A stretch of DNA of 20,865 bases from Clostridium sp. UBA6640 (GCF_002455975.1 NZ_DKLM01000053.1:2300-23164); one strand, 5' to 3'; shown: positions 1 to 8,118, counted from the first letter of the stretch. The notes: generated by a model not told the origin, from the letters alone. Numbers and translations are program-made.

Positions 1-77
1 TAAATTTTTCATTCTTAATTCTTAATTTTTAAGGGTTTAATCTGTCTTTACAGAAAATTTATTTTCCGGAGTATATA

Positions 78-122
78 TTAAGTTTTCGCGCTGTACTTCT
101 ATAACAGTAGGTCAAAACTTAA
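78..122. repeat. Imperfect palindrome (TTAAGTTTT...AAAACTTAA)
   Basis: The arms TTAAGTTTT (78-86) and AAAACTTAA (114-122) are perfect reverse complements. An inner pair, CTGT (91-94) and ACAG (104-107), extends the fold, leaving a central loop of about nine bases. There is no run of T after either arm, so it is not an obvious terminator. It could be a dispersed palindromic unit or a structured RNA. Only one copy is seen here. Confidence 0.4.
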
Positions 123-147
123 ACTTTTATAAACATCTTAATAGAGT

Positions 148-179
148 GAAAAATCCAGAGAATAAAAAACTCTGGATTT
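148..179 (-). terminator. Intrinsic terminator after the small lipoprotein gene
   Basis: AAATCCAGAG (151-160) and CTCTGGATTT (170-179) form a perfect 10-bp stem. Read on the minus strand, the stem ends in a short T run, as expected for an intrinsic terminator. It lies about 70 bp downstream of the minus-strand lipoprotein gene. Confidence 0.55.
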
Positions 180-248
180 AACTTTAAACATTTTTTTGTG
201 CAATTACAAAATATGCAATAAAATTTAGTTTTCTTTATTATAATTATT

Positions 249-650
249 TTATTCTAAGAAAGAAATTAGTATTTCATCGTATTGTAAATTATTATATATA
301 TTTCTTAATTCTATTAGTGTATTATCATTTACTTCATACCATGTGCCATTAACTTTTACTAAATTATCTACAAATATTAAAGAACAGTTTAATTCTCCCT
401 TTACCTCTATTGAAAGTAATGGTTCAGTTGTATTCACTTGTTTTGTGGTATTATAATTAAGTGTATTTAAAAAGTTTATAATTTCCTCCAGATCATTTTT
501 TTTAGTTACTTTTTTCATTTTAGGAGGAAAACAAAGTAGCTTTATGGTGATGCTATCAACATATTTTACTGAAATAGACTTTGGATTGTAATCACATGAT
601 ATAAAGCATAAAGTTAATACAATTAATAACATTATTAAGAACTTTTTCAT
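249..650 (-). CDS. Small predicted lipoprotein, function unknown
   Basis: The product has 133 residues. It starts MKKFLIMLLIVLTLCFISC, a lipoprotein signal peptide: two lysines, a hydrophobic run, and a lipobox-like FIS-C with the acylated cysteine at residue 19. The mature part of about 114 residues should be anchored outside the membrane. It is mixed alpha/beta in character, with no motif that I recognise. The ATG is preceded by GTAGGTAG at a workable distance. The gene lies 27 bp downstream of a small membrane-protein gene on the same strand, so the two may be co-transcribed. The exported location is well supported; the function is not known. Confidence 0.7.
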   Translation of the reverse strand: MKKFLIMLLIVLTLCFISCDYNPKSISVKYVDSITIKLLCFPPKMKKVTKKNDLEEIINFLNTLNYNTTKQVNTTEPLLSIEVKGELNCSLIFVDNLVKVNGTWYEVNDNTLIELRNIYNNLQYDEILISFLE

Positions 651-677
651 ATTTAACTACCTACTTTTTTATAAAAA

Positions 678-881
678 TCAACGTTTGTATTTTTTAACAG
701 TAATTATTATTACTCCTACTGGAGCTGCAATCATTAATAAGAAAAGAAGTATTTTGCCAATTGATTTTAATAATAAGATACCTACTATTACTGCAAGTAC
801 AATCAAAAATGCTTTTTCAAGAAAGTCAGAATCTCGTTTGCAACATTTTTTACGGCCCCAACATCTTCCTCTAGATCTCAT
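678..881 (-). CDS. Small membrane protein, function unknown
   Basis: The product has 67 residues. The first 20 are basic and contain three cysteines (C7, C13, C14). They are followed by a long hydrophobic stretch (about residues 24-61), enough for one long or two short membrane helices, and a basic KKYKR tail. The start has a strong ribosome binding site (AGGGGGA) seven bases upstream, which favours this strand over the overlapping open frame on the plus strand. It sits just upstream of the lipoprotein gene and may share its transcript. No family is recognised. Confidence 0.65.
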   Translation of the reverse strand: MRSRGRCWGRKKCCKRDSDFLEKAFLIVLAVIVGILLLKSIGKILLFLLMIAAPVGVIIITVKKYKR

Positions 882-1411
882 AAGATTCCCCCTAAATATT
901 CCTATATATAAATTATGCGAAATATTTATATAAATGACATTATAACTTCAAATGGAAATTGCAAAATATAAAATAGCTAATTTAAATGTCATCAAATGTC
1001 TAAAAAAATTTAAAAATTAATTAAACTTTTGATATCAATTCTAGATGGTATAAATATTATATATCTGTAAGGTAAAATTGAGGAAGTGATTATAATATGA
1101 GGTTATAGTAAGCTGAATGATTAATTTTGGCAAAAGTATAGAAGATAAAATAAAAAATTCATTATTTAGCTTCTAATCCTAAAATTTTTAATTTAGAGAA
1201 TATTTGCATTTAAAAGTATGGACAATATAACACAAGATAAATGATGATATATAATAATAGTTTGTAATAAACTCTATTAAAGATGGAATTTAACTATTAG
1301 TAAGCTTTAAAAGGCTTTAGTTCAAGTGGATTATTTCCATAAAGCCTAGTATAATACTCTAGGACAAGATAACAAAAAATTTTAAGGTATAAAAATTAGG
1401 AGGATTTAGTG
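882..1411. other. Non-coding gap of about 530 bp
   Basis: This is an AT-rich divergent intergenic region with no convincing gene. It holds an 8-bp inverted repeat, AGGCTTTA (1312-1319) and TAAAGCCT (1340-1347), with a bulged interior. TATAAT at 1350-1355 is a plausible -10 box for the gene at 1412, but no good -35 box is seen. I see nothing else of note. Confidence 0.4.
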
Positions 1412-1921
1412 ATGGGGACTATGTATAAGGAAATTATATATAGAAAAAAATTACCAGTGCTATTATTTTTATTTAGTATAATTCTGATTTTCATATTATT
1501 ATCAGATTTTATAAATAGTTTGGTAGGAAATATGAGATTTGTTTGTAATATATTCTTTTTACTTTTAACTATAGCATGTTGTATTTTTGAAGCTTATAAG
1601 TGTAGTATTAAATATAAATATTCTATAATAGCTGATCAACTCATTATTCATAGAATAAGAGGAGATGTTCAATGCTTGGTAGAAGATATAAAGATAAAAG
1701 ACATAGAGTATATAGGTCAATGCTCTCAAGGAAGCAAATTTTTTAGAGTTATAAGCCCTAAAAGATATATTTGCTCAATTTTTAAATTAAATAAACATTG
1801 TTGTGTTTATAAAATGAATGGTAGAGTTTTAAAATTTTATTTTGAACCTAGCAATGAATTGGTTCGAAAATTAAAAAATGTTAAAGAAAAAAATGCACTG
1901 TGCTATGGACAATGTTTATAA
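1412..1921 (+). CDS. Two-helix membrane protein with possible PH-like domain
   Basis: The product has 169 residues. AGGAGGA (1398-1404) sits seven bases before the ATG at 1412. A GTG directly in front (1409) is in frame but too close to the ribosome binding site. Two hydrophobic segments (about residues 14-32 and 40-60) are followed by a soluble domain rich in beta strands. The order of two helices followed by a strand-rich domain resembles bacterial PH-like (bPH) membrane proteins, but this is inference from the layout only. The soluble part has many cysteines. The gene is monocistronic, ending in its own terminator. Function unknown. Confidence 0.65.
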   Translation: MGTMYKEIIYRKKLPVLLFLFSIILIFILLSDFINSLVGNMRFVCNIFFLLLTIACCIFEAYKCSIKYKYSIIADQLIIHRIRGDVQCLVEDIKIKDIEYIGQCSQGSKFFRVISPKRYICSIFKLNKHCCVYKMNGRVLKFYFEPSNELVRKLKNVKEKNALCYGQCL

Positions 1922-1954
1922 TAATTAATGTACTTAATATATTAGAGAGTATCA

Positions 1955-1985
1955 AAGGATAGCTAGTAACTATCCTTCTTTTTTT
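1955..1985 (+). terminator. Intrinsic terminator
   Basis: AAGGATAG (1955-1962) and CTATCCTT (1970-1977) form an 8-bp stem with a 7-base loop, followed by C and seven T. It ends the plus-strand gene at 1921 and lies just before the end of the convergent M20-like gene. Confidence 0.85.
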
Positions 1986-2003
1986 ACTTTTAGGTTATAA
2001 TAA

Positions 2004-3149
2004 TTAACTATTATCTTTTAGATTTTTATGTAGCTCAATTGTTATTTCTTCTAATAAATCATTTCTTTCAATAAAATCTATAGCAGTTAGTGCAAGAGCT
2101 TCTGCTGCTTTTATAATTCTTTCTTTACATAAAGAAGATAAGGTTGATTCTTTAAATTCTAGTGAAGGACAGTTAATATCCTGATCTTCAGTAATTGCTA
2201 TAGAAGGATATATTGTAGGCGTAGTATGACTAATGGTTCCTATACCAAGAGAATATTCCACAGTTTTAGGGCTGCAGACATTAATAATACCACATTCCTT
2301 TAAATTATTAGAAAATATTCTAGACAATATAGCATTACTTACAAGTTCTTTTGAAGGAAGTTCATAAAGAGCTACTTCAGATTTAGCATTTAAAATAGTT
2401 TCTAATGTTTTAAGGTAATTTCTAATTTTATGTTCTATTTCTTCTGCATCTTTTATATTAGGGGATTTTATATTAAATTTGAACATTTCTTTAACTTTTT
2501 TACCATGAATTTTATTATTTATATCTATACATAAATTATCTATATAACATTTATCGCAGGATGATTTAACCAATTCATTTATAGCACTAAGATTAAAAAT
2601 AGAATAATCTAAAGAATTGTTATATGGAGTATTTAATATATACTCTATTTTTAATGGAATAGATGCCATAGATGTACCACTTTCAGAGCCGCAATTATCA
2701 ACATGAGGAGCTAAAATAATATCCATGTCTTCAAATACATTTTCATGGGTCATTTTAATTTCGCTACCATTAGAATAAAGGCCCGGAGAGCCTATTATGA
2801 TTATACTACCAGAAAGTTTGTCTATTGCCATTCTCGAAGCTATGGCAGCAGCCATTGAAATGGAAGCATTAGCATTATTTCCATAGATATGTCCATCTTT
2901 TTCATCAGCACTATATTTGCAAATAATACAAATTTTAGGATGGCCTTCTCCGTATTGACCATAAAAAGCAGTTGGGATACTTAAAAAGTTATCTGTAATA
3001 TTAAAATCATACTTTTTTAGCATATCTATTAAATATTTTGATGATTTATTTTCATAAAAAGGTTTTTCAGGATTATTATATAAAAACTCGCATAGGGAAT
3101 AGATATCTTCTTTGATAGTTGATAAAAAACTTATTATATTTTGCTTCAA
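2004..3149 (-). CDS. M20-family amidohydrolase-like protein, probable pseudoenzyme
   Basis: The product has about 381 residues and resembles the whole length of the M20 (AbgB/aminoacylase-like) hydrolases. The start is taken as TTG at 3149, because GGAGGG lies seven bases upstream of it. The ATG at 3164 would put that site inside the gene and has no site of its own. M20 enzymes bind two metal ions through an Asp, a CGHN-type His, a Glu pair and a later His. Here the Asp position reads KYSADE (79-84), the HACGHN position IYGNNA (88-93), and the Glu-Glu position GLYSNG (123-128). Only the His in APHVD (H149) remains. The C-terminal part keeps the general fold signature (TISHTTPTIYP). The frame is intact and well started, so this is not a decayed pseudogene. 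It probably binds a ligand or partner rather than cutting peptides. Alternative: it has a different metal site. Confidence 0.75.
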   Translation of the reverse strand: MKQNIISFLSTIKEDIYSLCEFLYNNPEKPFYENKSSKYLIDMLKKYDFNITDNFLSIPTAFYGQYGEGHPKICIICKYSADEKDGHIYGNNANASISMAAAIASRMAIDKLSGSIIIIGSPGLYSNGSEIKMTHENVFEDMDIILAPHVDNCGSESGTSMASIPLKIEYILNTPYNNSLDYSIFNLSAINELVKSSCDKCYIDNLCIDINNKIHGKKVKEMFKFNIKSPNIKDAEEIEHKIRNYLKTLETILNAKSEVALYELPSKELVSNAILSRIFSNNLKECGIINVCSPKTVEYSLGIGTISHTTPTIYPSIAITEDQDINCPSLEFKESTLSSLCKERIIKAAEALALTAIDFIERNDLLEEITIELHKNLKDNS

Positions 3150-3389
3150 TAAATATCCCTCCATTCAAATTAAAATTCATCATAGTTAGTATATCCAAGA
3201 AAAATTTATTTATTGGCATATTTTATAACCTAAAAAATTTTATAATTCATTAAAAACATCTTTAGATTATAATTATATTTTGTCACTTAATAGATTGAAT
3301 TAAGTAGTGTATTGTTAAAATAGGTAGAAATATTAGGAAATATTTTAGCAGATAATTTTAGTGGACAAAATAAATAATTGATGCCTGAT

Positions 3390-3419
3390 GAATAAAATAT
3401 AGTACAAGGGGCGATAATT
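3390..3419 (+). promoter_or_regulatory. Candidate sigma-F/sigma-G promoter of csfB
   Basis: GAATA (3390-3394), a 15-base spacer and GGCGATAATT (3410-3419) fit the forespore consensus (GYWTA or GHATR, then GGNRANAHTW) in all but one base. It ends 45 bp before the csfB start. In Bacillus csfB is made under sigma-F, so the position makes sense. The rest of the 3150-3464 gap holds nothing else that I can name. Confidence 0.5.
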
Positions 3420-3464
3420 GGGATATATTAAGCTTAGCAATTACAAGGGGGATTAATAATAAAA

Positions 3465-3668
3465 ATGAAATGTATAATATGCGGAAAGCCTCTAAATAAT
3501 GGTATAATAATATATGGTAGAGGTATTTGTGTTAGCTGTGAACACAGACTAATAAATTCAAATATTGAAACAGACTTCTACGAATTTTATAAAAACTGTA
3601 TTAGAAGAAATTTAATACAGTTCCTATTAAGAGGAGTGAATAATGAATGTCAAGATTACCACTTGTAG
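3465..3668 (+). CDS. csfB: CsfB/Gin anti-sigma factor
   Basis: The product has 67 residues. Two CxxC pairs, C3/C6 (CIIC) and C22/C25 (CVSC), form the zinc-binding core typical of CsfB (Gin), the small protein that inhibits sigma-G (and sigma-E) in Bacillus so that the late forespore programme starts on time. The family's usual length is about 60-65 residues, so it is full length. The start is supported by AAGGGGGAT upstream. In B. subtilis csfB also precedes a decarboxylase gene (yaaO) and tmk, which supports the call. It overlaps the decarboxylase gene by 22 bp, so the two are translated from one message. A sigma-F/G-like promoter stands upstream. Confidence 0.88.
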   Translation: MKCIICGKPLNNGIIIYGRGICVSCEHRLINSNIETDFYEFYKNCIRRNLIQFLLRGVNNECQDYHL

Positions 3669-5065
3669 AGGGGCTCTTGAAGTATGTGAAGGAAAATAAT
3701 ATACCCTTTTCTATGCCTGGACATAAAGCGGGAAGGGGACTAAATTATACTAAAGAGGGCATTGAACTTCTAAGTAATATTGTAAGTTGCGATGTTACAG
3801 AAGTAGACGGATTAGATAATCTTCATAATCCTGATGGAATAATAAAGGAGTCATTAGAACTTTTAAGTAATTTCTATAATAGTAAAAAGTCTTATTTTTT
3901 AATAAATGGGAGTACTAGTGGAAACTTAGCAATGATTTTTTCAAATTTTAATGAGGGTGATAAAATAATAGTAGAAAGAAACTGTCACCGTTCTATATAT
4001 AATGGAATTATTATGAGGAAATTAAAGCCAATATATATTAAAAATAAGATAAACTATAAATATGATGCTCCTTTTTCCATAGATAAGGAGCATTTTTCCT
4101 GTATTATAAGAGAGCATAATGATGCTAAAGGAATAATTATAACTTATCCAAACTATTATGGAATATGCTGTGATTTATCTTATATCGTTAATGAAGCTAA
4201 AAAATATAATATGAAAGTTTTAGTGGATTCTGCTCATGGTGCTCATTTTAAAGCAAATGAAAAGCTACCTAAAGATGCTTTAGAATTAGGATGTGATATG
4301 GTAGTTGAAAGTTCACATAAAACTATGCCAAGCTTTACCCAAACTGCTTTTCTTCATGTAAACCATGGGGTAGATACTGAAAAAGTTGATTTTTATATTT
4401 CATCATTCCTAAGTACAAGTCCATCCTATATGCTTATGGCATCTATGGATTATGGAAGATTCTTTTTAGAGACTTATGGAAAAGATCTATATGATAAGTT
4501 AATAGATTTATGTGAAGAGTATAGAATTAAAATAAATAAGTTGGAAAATTTTCATATTATAAGTAAAGAGGATCTATATTCAGATATAGACTTAGATAAA
4601 ACAAGATATATAATTAATGTTAAAAGTGGATATAGTGGTCATAAACTTTTAGAGTATTTAAGGGAAGAAAAAATTCAGTGTGAGTTAAGCGATGCAAGAA
4701 ATGTAGTAGCTATATTTTCACCATTTAATGATAGAATTGATTTTGAAGCTCTATATAGAGCTTTAGAGGGATGTAATATAGAAAATCTAAGAGAAAATAG
4801 AATAGAAGCTCTAGAGCAGGAAATACCCGAAATAAGGCTATTTCCACATGAGGTTATGGAAAAGAAAAAAATTAAAGTTAATATAAATTCTTCTTTAAAT
4901 AAAATTTGCGGGACTTCAATTGTTCCTTATCCGCCGGGAATTCCATTGGTAATGCCAGGTGAGATTATAAATAAAGATATTATAAAGTCTATTAATTATT
5001 ACATTGAAAATCATGTTACAATACTAGGAGTAGAAGAAAATAAGATTAGTATAGTAGAGGAATAG
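3647..5065 (+). CDS. Orn/Lys/Arg decarboxylase family protein (YaaO-like)
   Basis: The product has 472 residues and is a PLP-dependent fold-type I decarboxylase of the Orn/Lys/Arg family, close to B. subtilis YaaO/SpeA. FSMPGHKAGRG (21-31) is the family's N-terminal signature. GSTSGN (88-93) binds the cofactor phosphate, D194 and H197 (DSAHGAH) hold the pyridine ring, and K225 in ESSHKT is the Schiff-base lysine. All expected cofactor residues are present, so it should be active. The substrate (arginine, lysine or ornithine) cannot be told from sequence. GAGGAG precedes the ATG at 3647. An earlier ATG at 3643 is in another frame and stops after 18 codons. The gene overlaps csfB and lies 25 bp before tmk. 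Confidence 0.88.
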   Translation: MSRLPLVEGLLKYVKENNIPFSMPGHKAGRGLNYTKEGIELLSNIVSCDVTEVDGLDNLHNPDGIIKESLELLSNFYNSKKSYFLINGSTSGNLAMIFSNFNEGDKIIVERNCHRSIYNGIIMRKLKPIYIKNKINYKYDAPFSIDKEHFSCIIREHNDAKGIIITYPNYYGICCDLSYIVNEAKKYNMKVLVDSAHGAHFKANEKLPKDALELGCDMVVESSHKTMPSFTQTAFLHVNHGVDTEKVDFYISSFLSTSPSYMLMASMDYGRFFLETYGKDLYDKLIDLCEEYRIKINKLENFHIISKEDLYSDIDLDKTRYIINVKSGYSGHKLLEYLREEKIQCELSDARNVVAIFSPFNDRIDFEALYRALEGCNIENLRENRIEALEQEIPEIRLFPHEVMEKKKIKVNINSSLNKICGTSIVPYPPGIPLVMPGEIINKDIIKSINYYIENHVTILGVEENKISIVEE

Positions 5066-5090
5066 ATATTTTAAATTTAGGGAGGAACCT

Positions 5091-5711
5091 ATGAAAAAAG
5101 GTTTATTAATAGCATTAGAAGGACCAGATGGTAGCGGAAAAAGTACTCAAATAAAAATGCTTTGTGATTATTTGGAAAATAAGAATCATGAAGTTCTATT
5201 AACTCGTGAACCAGGAGGAACATCAATAAGTGAAAAAATACGTCAGATTATATTAGATAACTCAAATTCAGAAATGGGCGATATGTGTGAAGCACTATTG
5301 TATGCTTCATCTAGAGCACAACTTGCAGAGGAGGTTCTAAAACCAGCTCTTGAGAGAGGCTGCATGGTACTTTCAGATAGGTTTGTATATTCATCTATTG
5401 TGTATCAAGGCATAGGTAGAGGACTTGGTATCGATAGAATTAAGTATATAAATGACGCTGCACTTAATGGAGTAAAAGCAGACTTAACTATAATGATTAA
5501 TGTATCTTATGAAGAGGGATTAAAGAGAAAATCAAGCCAAAGAGATTTAGATAGACTCGAAAATAGCGGCAACAATTTTCATAAGAAGGTTTATGAAGGA
5601 TATCAGTATATTGCAACCAATATGGATAATATAATAGTTATTGATGGAAATAGAAGTTTGCAAGAGGTTCATGAAGATATTGTAAGAGAAGTAGAAAAAT
5701 TTATAGGTTAA
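5091..5711 (+). CDS. tmk: Thymidylate kinase
   Basis: The product has 206 residues, the normal length. It phosphorylates dTMP to dTDP with ATP in the cytosol, a step needed for all dTTP synthesis. The P-loop is GPDGSGKS (11-18), REPGGT (39-44) is the dTMP-binding arginine motif, DRFVYSS begins at residue 96, and an arginine-containing lid region (SQRDLDRLE) lies near residue 150. The ribosome binding site is GGGAGGA. The gene sits between the decarboxylase and yaaQ as in Bacillus. A weak extra promoter (TTTAAA-17-TATAAT, 5733-5761) may let yaaQ be made on its own. Confidence 0.97.
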   Translation: MKKGLLIALEGPDGSGKSTQIKMLCDYLENKNHEVLLTREPGGTSISEKIRQIILDNSNSEMGDMCEALLYASSRAQLAEEVLKPALERGCMVLSDRFVYSSIVYQGIGRGLGIDRIKYINDAALNGVKADLTIMINVSYEEGLKRKSSQRDLDRLENSGNNFHKKVYEGYQYIATNMDNIIVIDGNRSLQEVHEDIVREVEKFIG

Positions 5712-5732
5712 TAAAAAATATATTCAAAAATA

Positions 5733-5761
5733 TTTAAAGAATATGATAGAATATTTATAAT
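5733..5761 (+). promoter_or_regulatory. Possible sigma-A promoter before yaaQ
   Basis: TTTAAA (5733-5738), a 17-base spacer and a perfect TATAAT (5756-5761). The -35 box is poor. The site falls in the 96-bp gap between tmk and yaaQ, the widest gap in the first half of this operon. Confidence 0.35.
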
Positions 5762-5807
5762 ATATAAATAATAAAGTTTATATATTGAGATTTAAGGAGG
5801 GATTGTT

Positions 5808-6137
5808 ATGAAACTAGTTATTGCAATAGTACAAGATGATGACGCAGGTGATTTAATAGACGTTATAACTGAGAATGGATTCAGAGTAACAAAACTTGCT
5901 ACCACAGGAGGATTTTTAAAATCAGGAAATACTACATTAATGATTGGTGTTGAAGATGACAAAGTTGATACTGTTCTAGCATTAATAGAAGATCTGTGCA
6001 AGGTTAGAAAGCAAATAGTTTCATCGCCTTCACCGGTAGCAGGTTCAACAGGGGTGTATGTACCTTATCCTGTAGAGGTAGATATTGGGGGAGCTACTAT
6101 ATTTGTAGTAGACGTAGACAAATTTTTAAGAGTATAA
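5808..6137 (+). CDS. darA: Cyclic-di-AMP receptor, PII-like (YaaQ/DarA)
   Basis: The product has 109 residues and matches the YaaQ/PstA/DarA family: PII-like trimers that bind cyclic-di-AMP between subunits. The start MKLVIAIVQDDDAGDLIDVI and the TTGGFLKSGNTTLMIGV segment (about 28-44), which carries the Thr-rich nucleotide-binding loop and the short T-loop, are typical. The C-terminal FVVDVDKF strand is also normal. The target of the ligand-bound form is not known with confidence in the family. GGAGG lies eight bases before ATG. Position between tmk and holB matches Bacillus, except that yaaR, which follows yaaQ there, is missing. Confidence 0.93.
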   Translation: MKLVIAIVQDDDAGDLIDVITENGFRVTKLATTGGFLKSGNTTLMIGVEDDKVDTVLALIEDLCKVRKQIVSSPSPVAGSTGVYVPYPVEVDIGGATIFVVDVDKFLRV

Positions 6138-6155
6138 TAATATAAACTTGAATTT

Positions 6156-6196
6156 AATAATGTGCAGTAAAATATAGTATTTTACTGCACATTATT
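6156..6196. repeat. Perfect 19-bp hairpin between yaaQ and holB
   Basis: The arm at 6156-6174 is an exact reverse complement of 6178-6196, with a 3-base loop (TAG) and a core of GTGCAG/CTGCAC. Only a broken T run follows the stem, so it may be a weak terminator, an RNA end-protecting hairpin or a processing site that sets the level of holB relative to yaaQ. Confidence 0.8.
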
Positions 6197-6253
6197 TATA
6201 GACTTAATGCAATATATGAACTTGTAAATTTGTAATATATTAGGAGGGGCGCT

Positions 6254-7198
6254 GTGGGCTATAAGAGTATAATAGGACATGAAGAAATAATTAAAACTTT
6301 TGATATTACAATAAATAATAATAAATTTTCTCATGCTCATATTTTCTTAGGAGAAGATGGTATTGGTAAGAGTGTTATTGCTAAGAATATAGCGATAAAG
6401 CTTATTGGAGAAAGTGAATATAAGGATTATGTTGATATCGTTCATTTTAGAACAGAAAAAAATAAAGCCTCTATAGGAGTAAATGCTGTAAGAGAGCTTA
6501 TAGAAGAAATTAATAAAAAACCTTACCAATCGGAAAAAAAAGTTGTTATTATCCATGAAGGTCATAAAATGACTATTCAAGCGCAAAATGCGCTTCTAAA
6601 AACAATAGAAGAACCACCTAAGAATGTTTTTATTTTTATTTTATGTGAAAATATAGAAAGTATATTGGATACTATTAAATCTAGATGTCAAATACATAAA
6701 TTTAATACCTTAAGTGAAGATGATATGCGTACATATTTACAAGTTAATTATCCTGAATTAAATGAGGACAATATAGCATTATTGCTATCTTTTAGCAATG
6801 GCATTCCAGGAAAAGCTGAATTTTTAATGAATAATGAAGAGTTTAGAGAATTAAGGAATAAGGCTATAAATATAATATTACTCTTAAACAATATGAGAGA
6901 ATTAGATATATTTAAGGAAGATGAATTTTTTACGAAGAACAGTAATATGTGGGAAGATATAATGGAAGTTTTTATTTCTTTTATAAGAGATACAATTATT
7001 TATAAGGAAGTTGGTTCTCAAGAACTAATTATAAATAAAGATAGACTTGAAGAAATAAAACAATGTGCAAATATGTTTTCATTCACTAAATTAAATGATA
7101 TTATTAGTATAATAAATGAAACTAGAGAGAACATTGATAGAAATGTAAATAATTTGTTAGCTTTTGATGTTATGTTACTGAAGATGCGGGAGGTGTAA
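6254..7198 (+). CDS. holB: DNA polymerase III delta' subunit
   Basis: The product has 314 residues and is an AAA+ subunit of the clamp loader that opens the beta clamp at the replication fork. The P-loop is GEDGIGKS (33-40), the sensor-type segment NALLKTIEEPP is at 112-122, and the SRC arginine-finger motif is SRCQ at 143-146. The start is GTG, chosen because AGGAGGGG ends five bases upstream. The CxxCxxC-type zinc module that E. coli delta' carries after the P-loop is absent: residues 45-95 contain no cysteine. The C-terminal half is the expected weakly conserved helical collar. It is followed at once by ricT, with one base between. Confidence 0.92.
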   Translation: MGYKSIIGHEEIIKTFDITINNNKFSHAHIFLGEDGIGKSVIAKNIAIKLIGESEYKDYVDIVHFRTEKNKASIGVNAVRELIEEINKKPYQSEKKVVIIHEGHKMTIQAQNALLKTIEEPPKNVFIFILCENIESILDTIKSRCQIHKFNTLSEDDMRTYLQVNYPELNEDNIALLLSFSNGIPGKAEFLMNNEEFRELRNKAINIILLLNNMRELDIFKEDEFFTKNSNMWEDIMEVFISFIRDTIIYKEVGSQELIINKDRLEEIKQCANMFSFTKLNDIISIINETRENIDRNVNNLLAFDVMLLKMREV

Positions 7199-7199
7199 C

Positions 7200-8108
7200 A
7201 TGGTTACAGTAATTGGCGTTAGATTTAAAAAGGCTGGTAAGATATACTACTTTAATCCAAGTGGTTTAGATATAAAAAAAGGTGATTTTGTAGTAGTTGA
7301 AACTGCTAGAGGAGTGGAGTTTGGAGAATGCGTAATTGGAATCAAGAACATTAGCGAAGAGGAAATAGTTTCTCCACTTAAGAATGTTATAAGAAAAGCA
7401 GAACCAGAGGATATAGAGAAGGATATTGAGAATAAGCGAAAAGAAAAAGAAGCCTATGATATATGTATTGAAAAGATATCAAAACATGGATTAGATATGA
7501 AGCTTATAGATGTTGAATATACATTTGATAATAATAAAGTTATATTTTATTTTACAGCTGATGGTAGAGTAGATTTTAGAGAGTTAGTTAAGGATTTAGC
7601 TTCTATATTTAGAACTAGAATTGAGTTAAGACAAATAGGGGTTAGAGATGAAGCTAAGATGACAGGAGGACTTGGTCCTTGTGGAAGAACCTTATGTTGT
7701 TCCACGTTCCTAGGTGAATTTGTTCCTGTTTCAATTAAGATGGCTAAAGAACAGAACTTATCATTAAATCCTACAAAAATATCTGGTATATGTGGAAGAC
7801 TTATGTGTTGTTTAAATTACGAACAAGATATATATGAAGAAATAAGAAAGAAACTTCCAAAGGTTGGATCGATAGTTGATACACCTTATGGTGAGGGTGA
7901 AGTAATTAGTAATAGCGTAATTAAAGAAAGTGTTAAAGTTAAGGTTCGGATCAAAGATGGAGAAGATGAATTAAAGGTTGTAAAAATTGAAGATTTAACA
8001 TTAATTTCTGGTAGCTATGAGGATATTATTAACGATGTAGATATAAAAGAACTGGAAAGCGAAGTAGAAGATCCAGATATGATAAAAGAATTATTTAAGG
8101 AAAATTAG
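7200..8108 (+). CDS. ricT: RicT/YaaT, PSP1-domain Fe-S protein
   Basis: The product has 302 residues and belongs to the PSP1 C-terminal-domain family. In B. subtilis RicT (YaaT) works with RicA and RicF as a Y-complex that carries 4Fe-4S clusters, speeds Spo0A phosphorylation and aids RNase Y mRNA processing. The six cysteines expected for cluster binding are seen: C161, C166, C167 (CGRTLCC) and C198, C203, C204 (CGRLMCC). The DGRVDFRELVKDL segment (121-133) is also typical. The C-terminal tail is acidic. It starts one base after holB stops, so translational coupling is likely. Its ribosome binding site (GGGAGG) lies inside the end of holB. Confidence 0.95.
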   Translation: MVTVIGVRFKKAGKIYYFNPSGLDIKKGDFVVVETARGVEFGECVIGIKNISEEEIVSPLKNVIRKAEPEDIEKDIENKRKEKEAYDICIEKISKHGLDMKLIDVEYTFDNNKVIFYFTADGRVDFRELVKDLASIFRTRIELRQIGVRDEAKMTGGLGPCGRTLCCSTFLGEFVPVSIKMAKEQNLSLNPTKISGICGRLMCCLNYEQDIYEEIRKKLPKVGSIVDTPYGEGEVISNSVIKESVKVKVRIKDGEDELKVVKIEDLTLISGSYEDIINDVDIKELESEVEDPDMIKELFKEN

Positions 8109-8118
8109 GAGGAAAAAT

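Noticed and set aside
685..933. Plus-strand open frame opposite the small membrane protein
   Set aside because: It has no ribosome binding site, and the minus-strand gene has a strong one and a sensible membrane protein.
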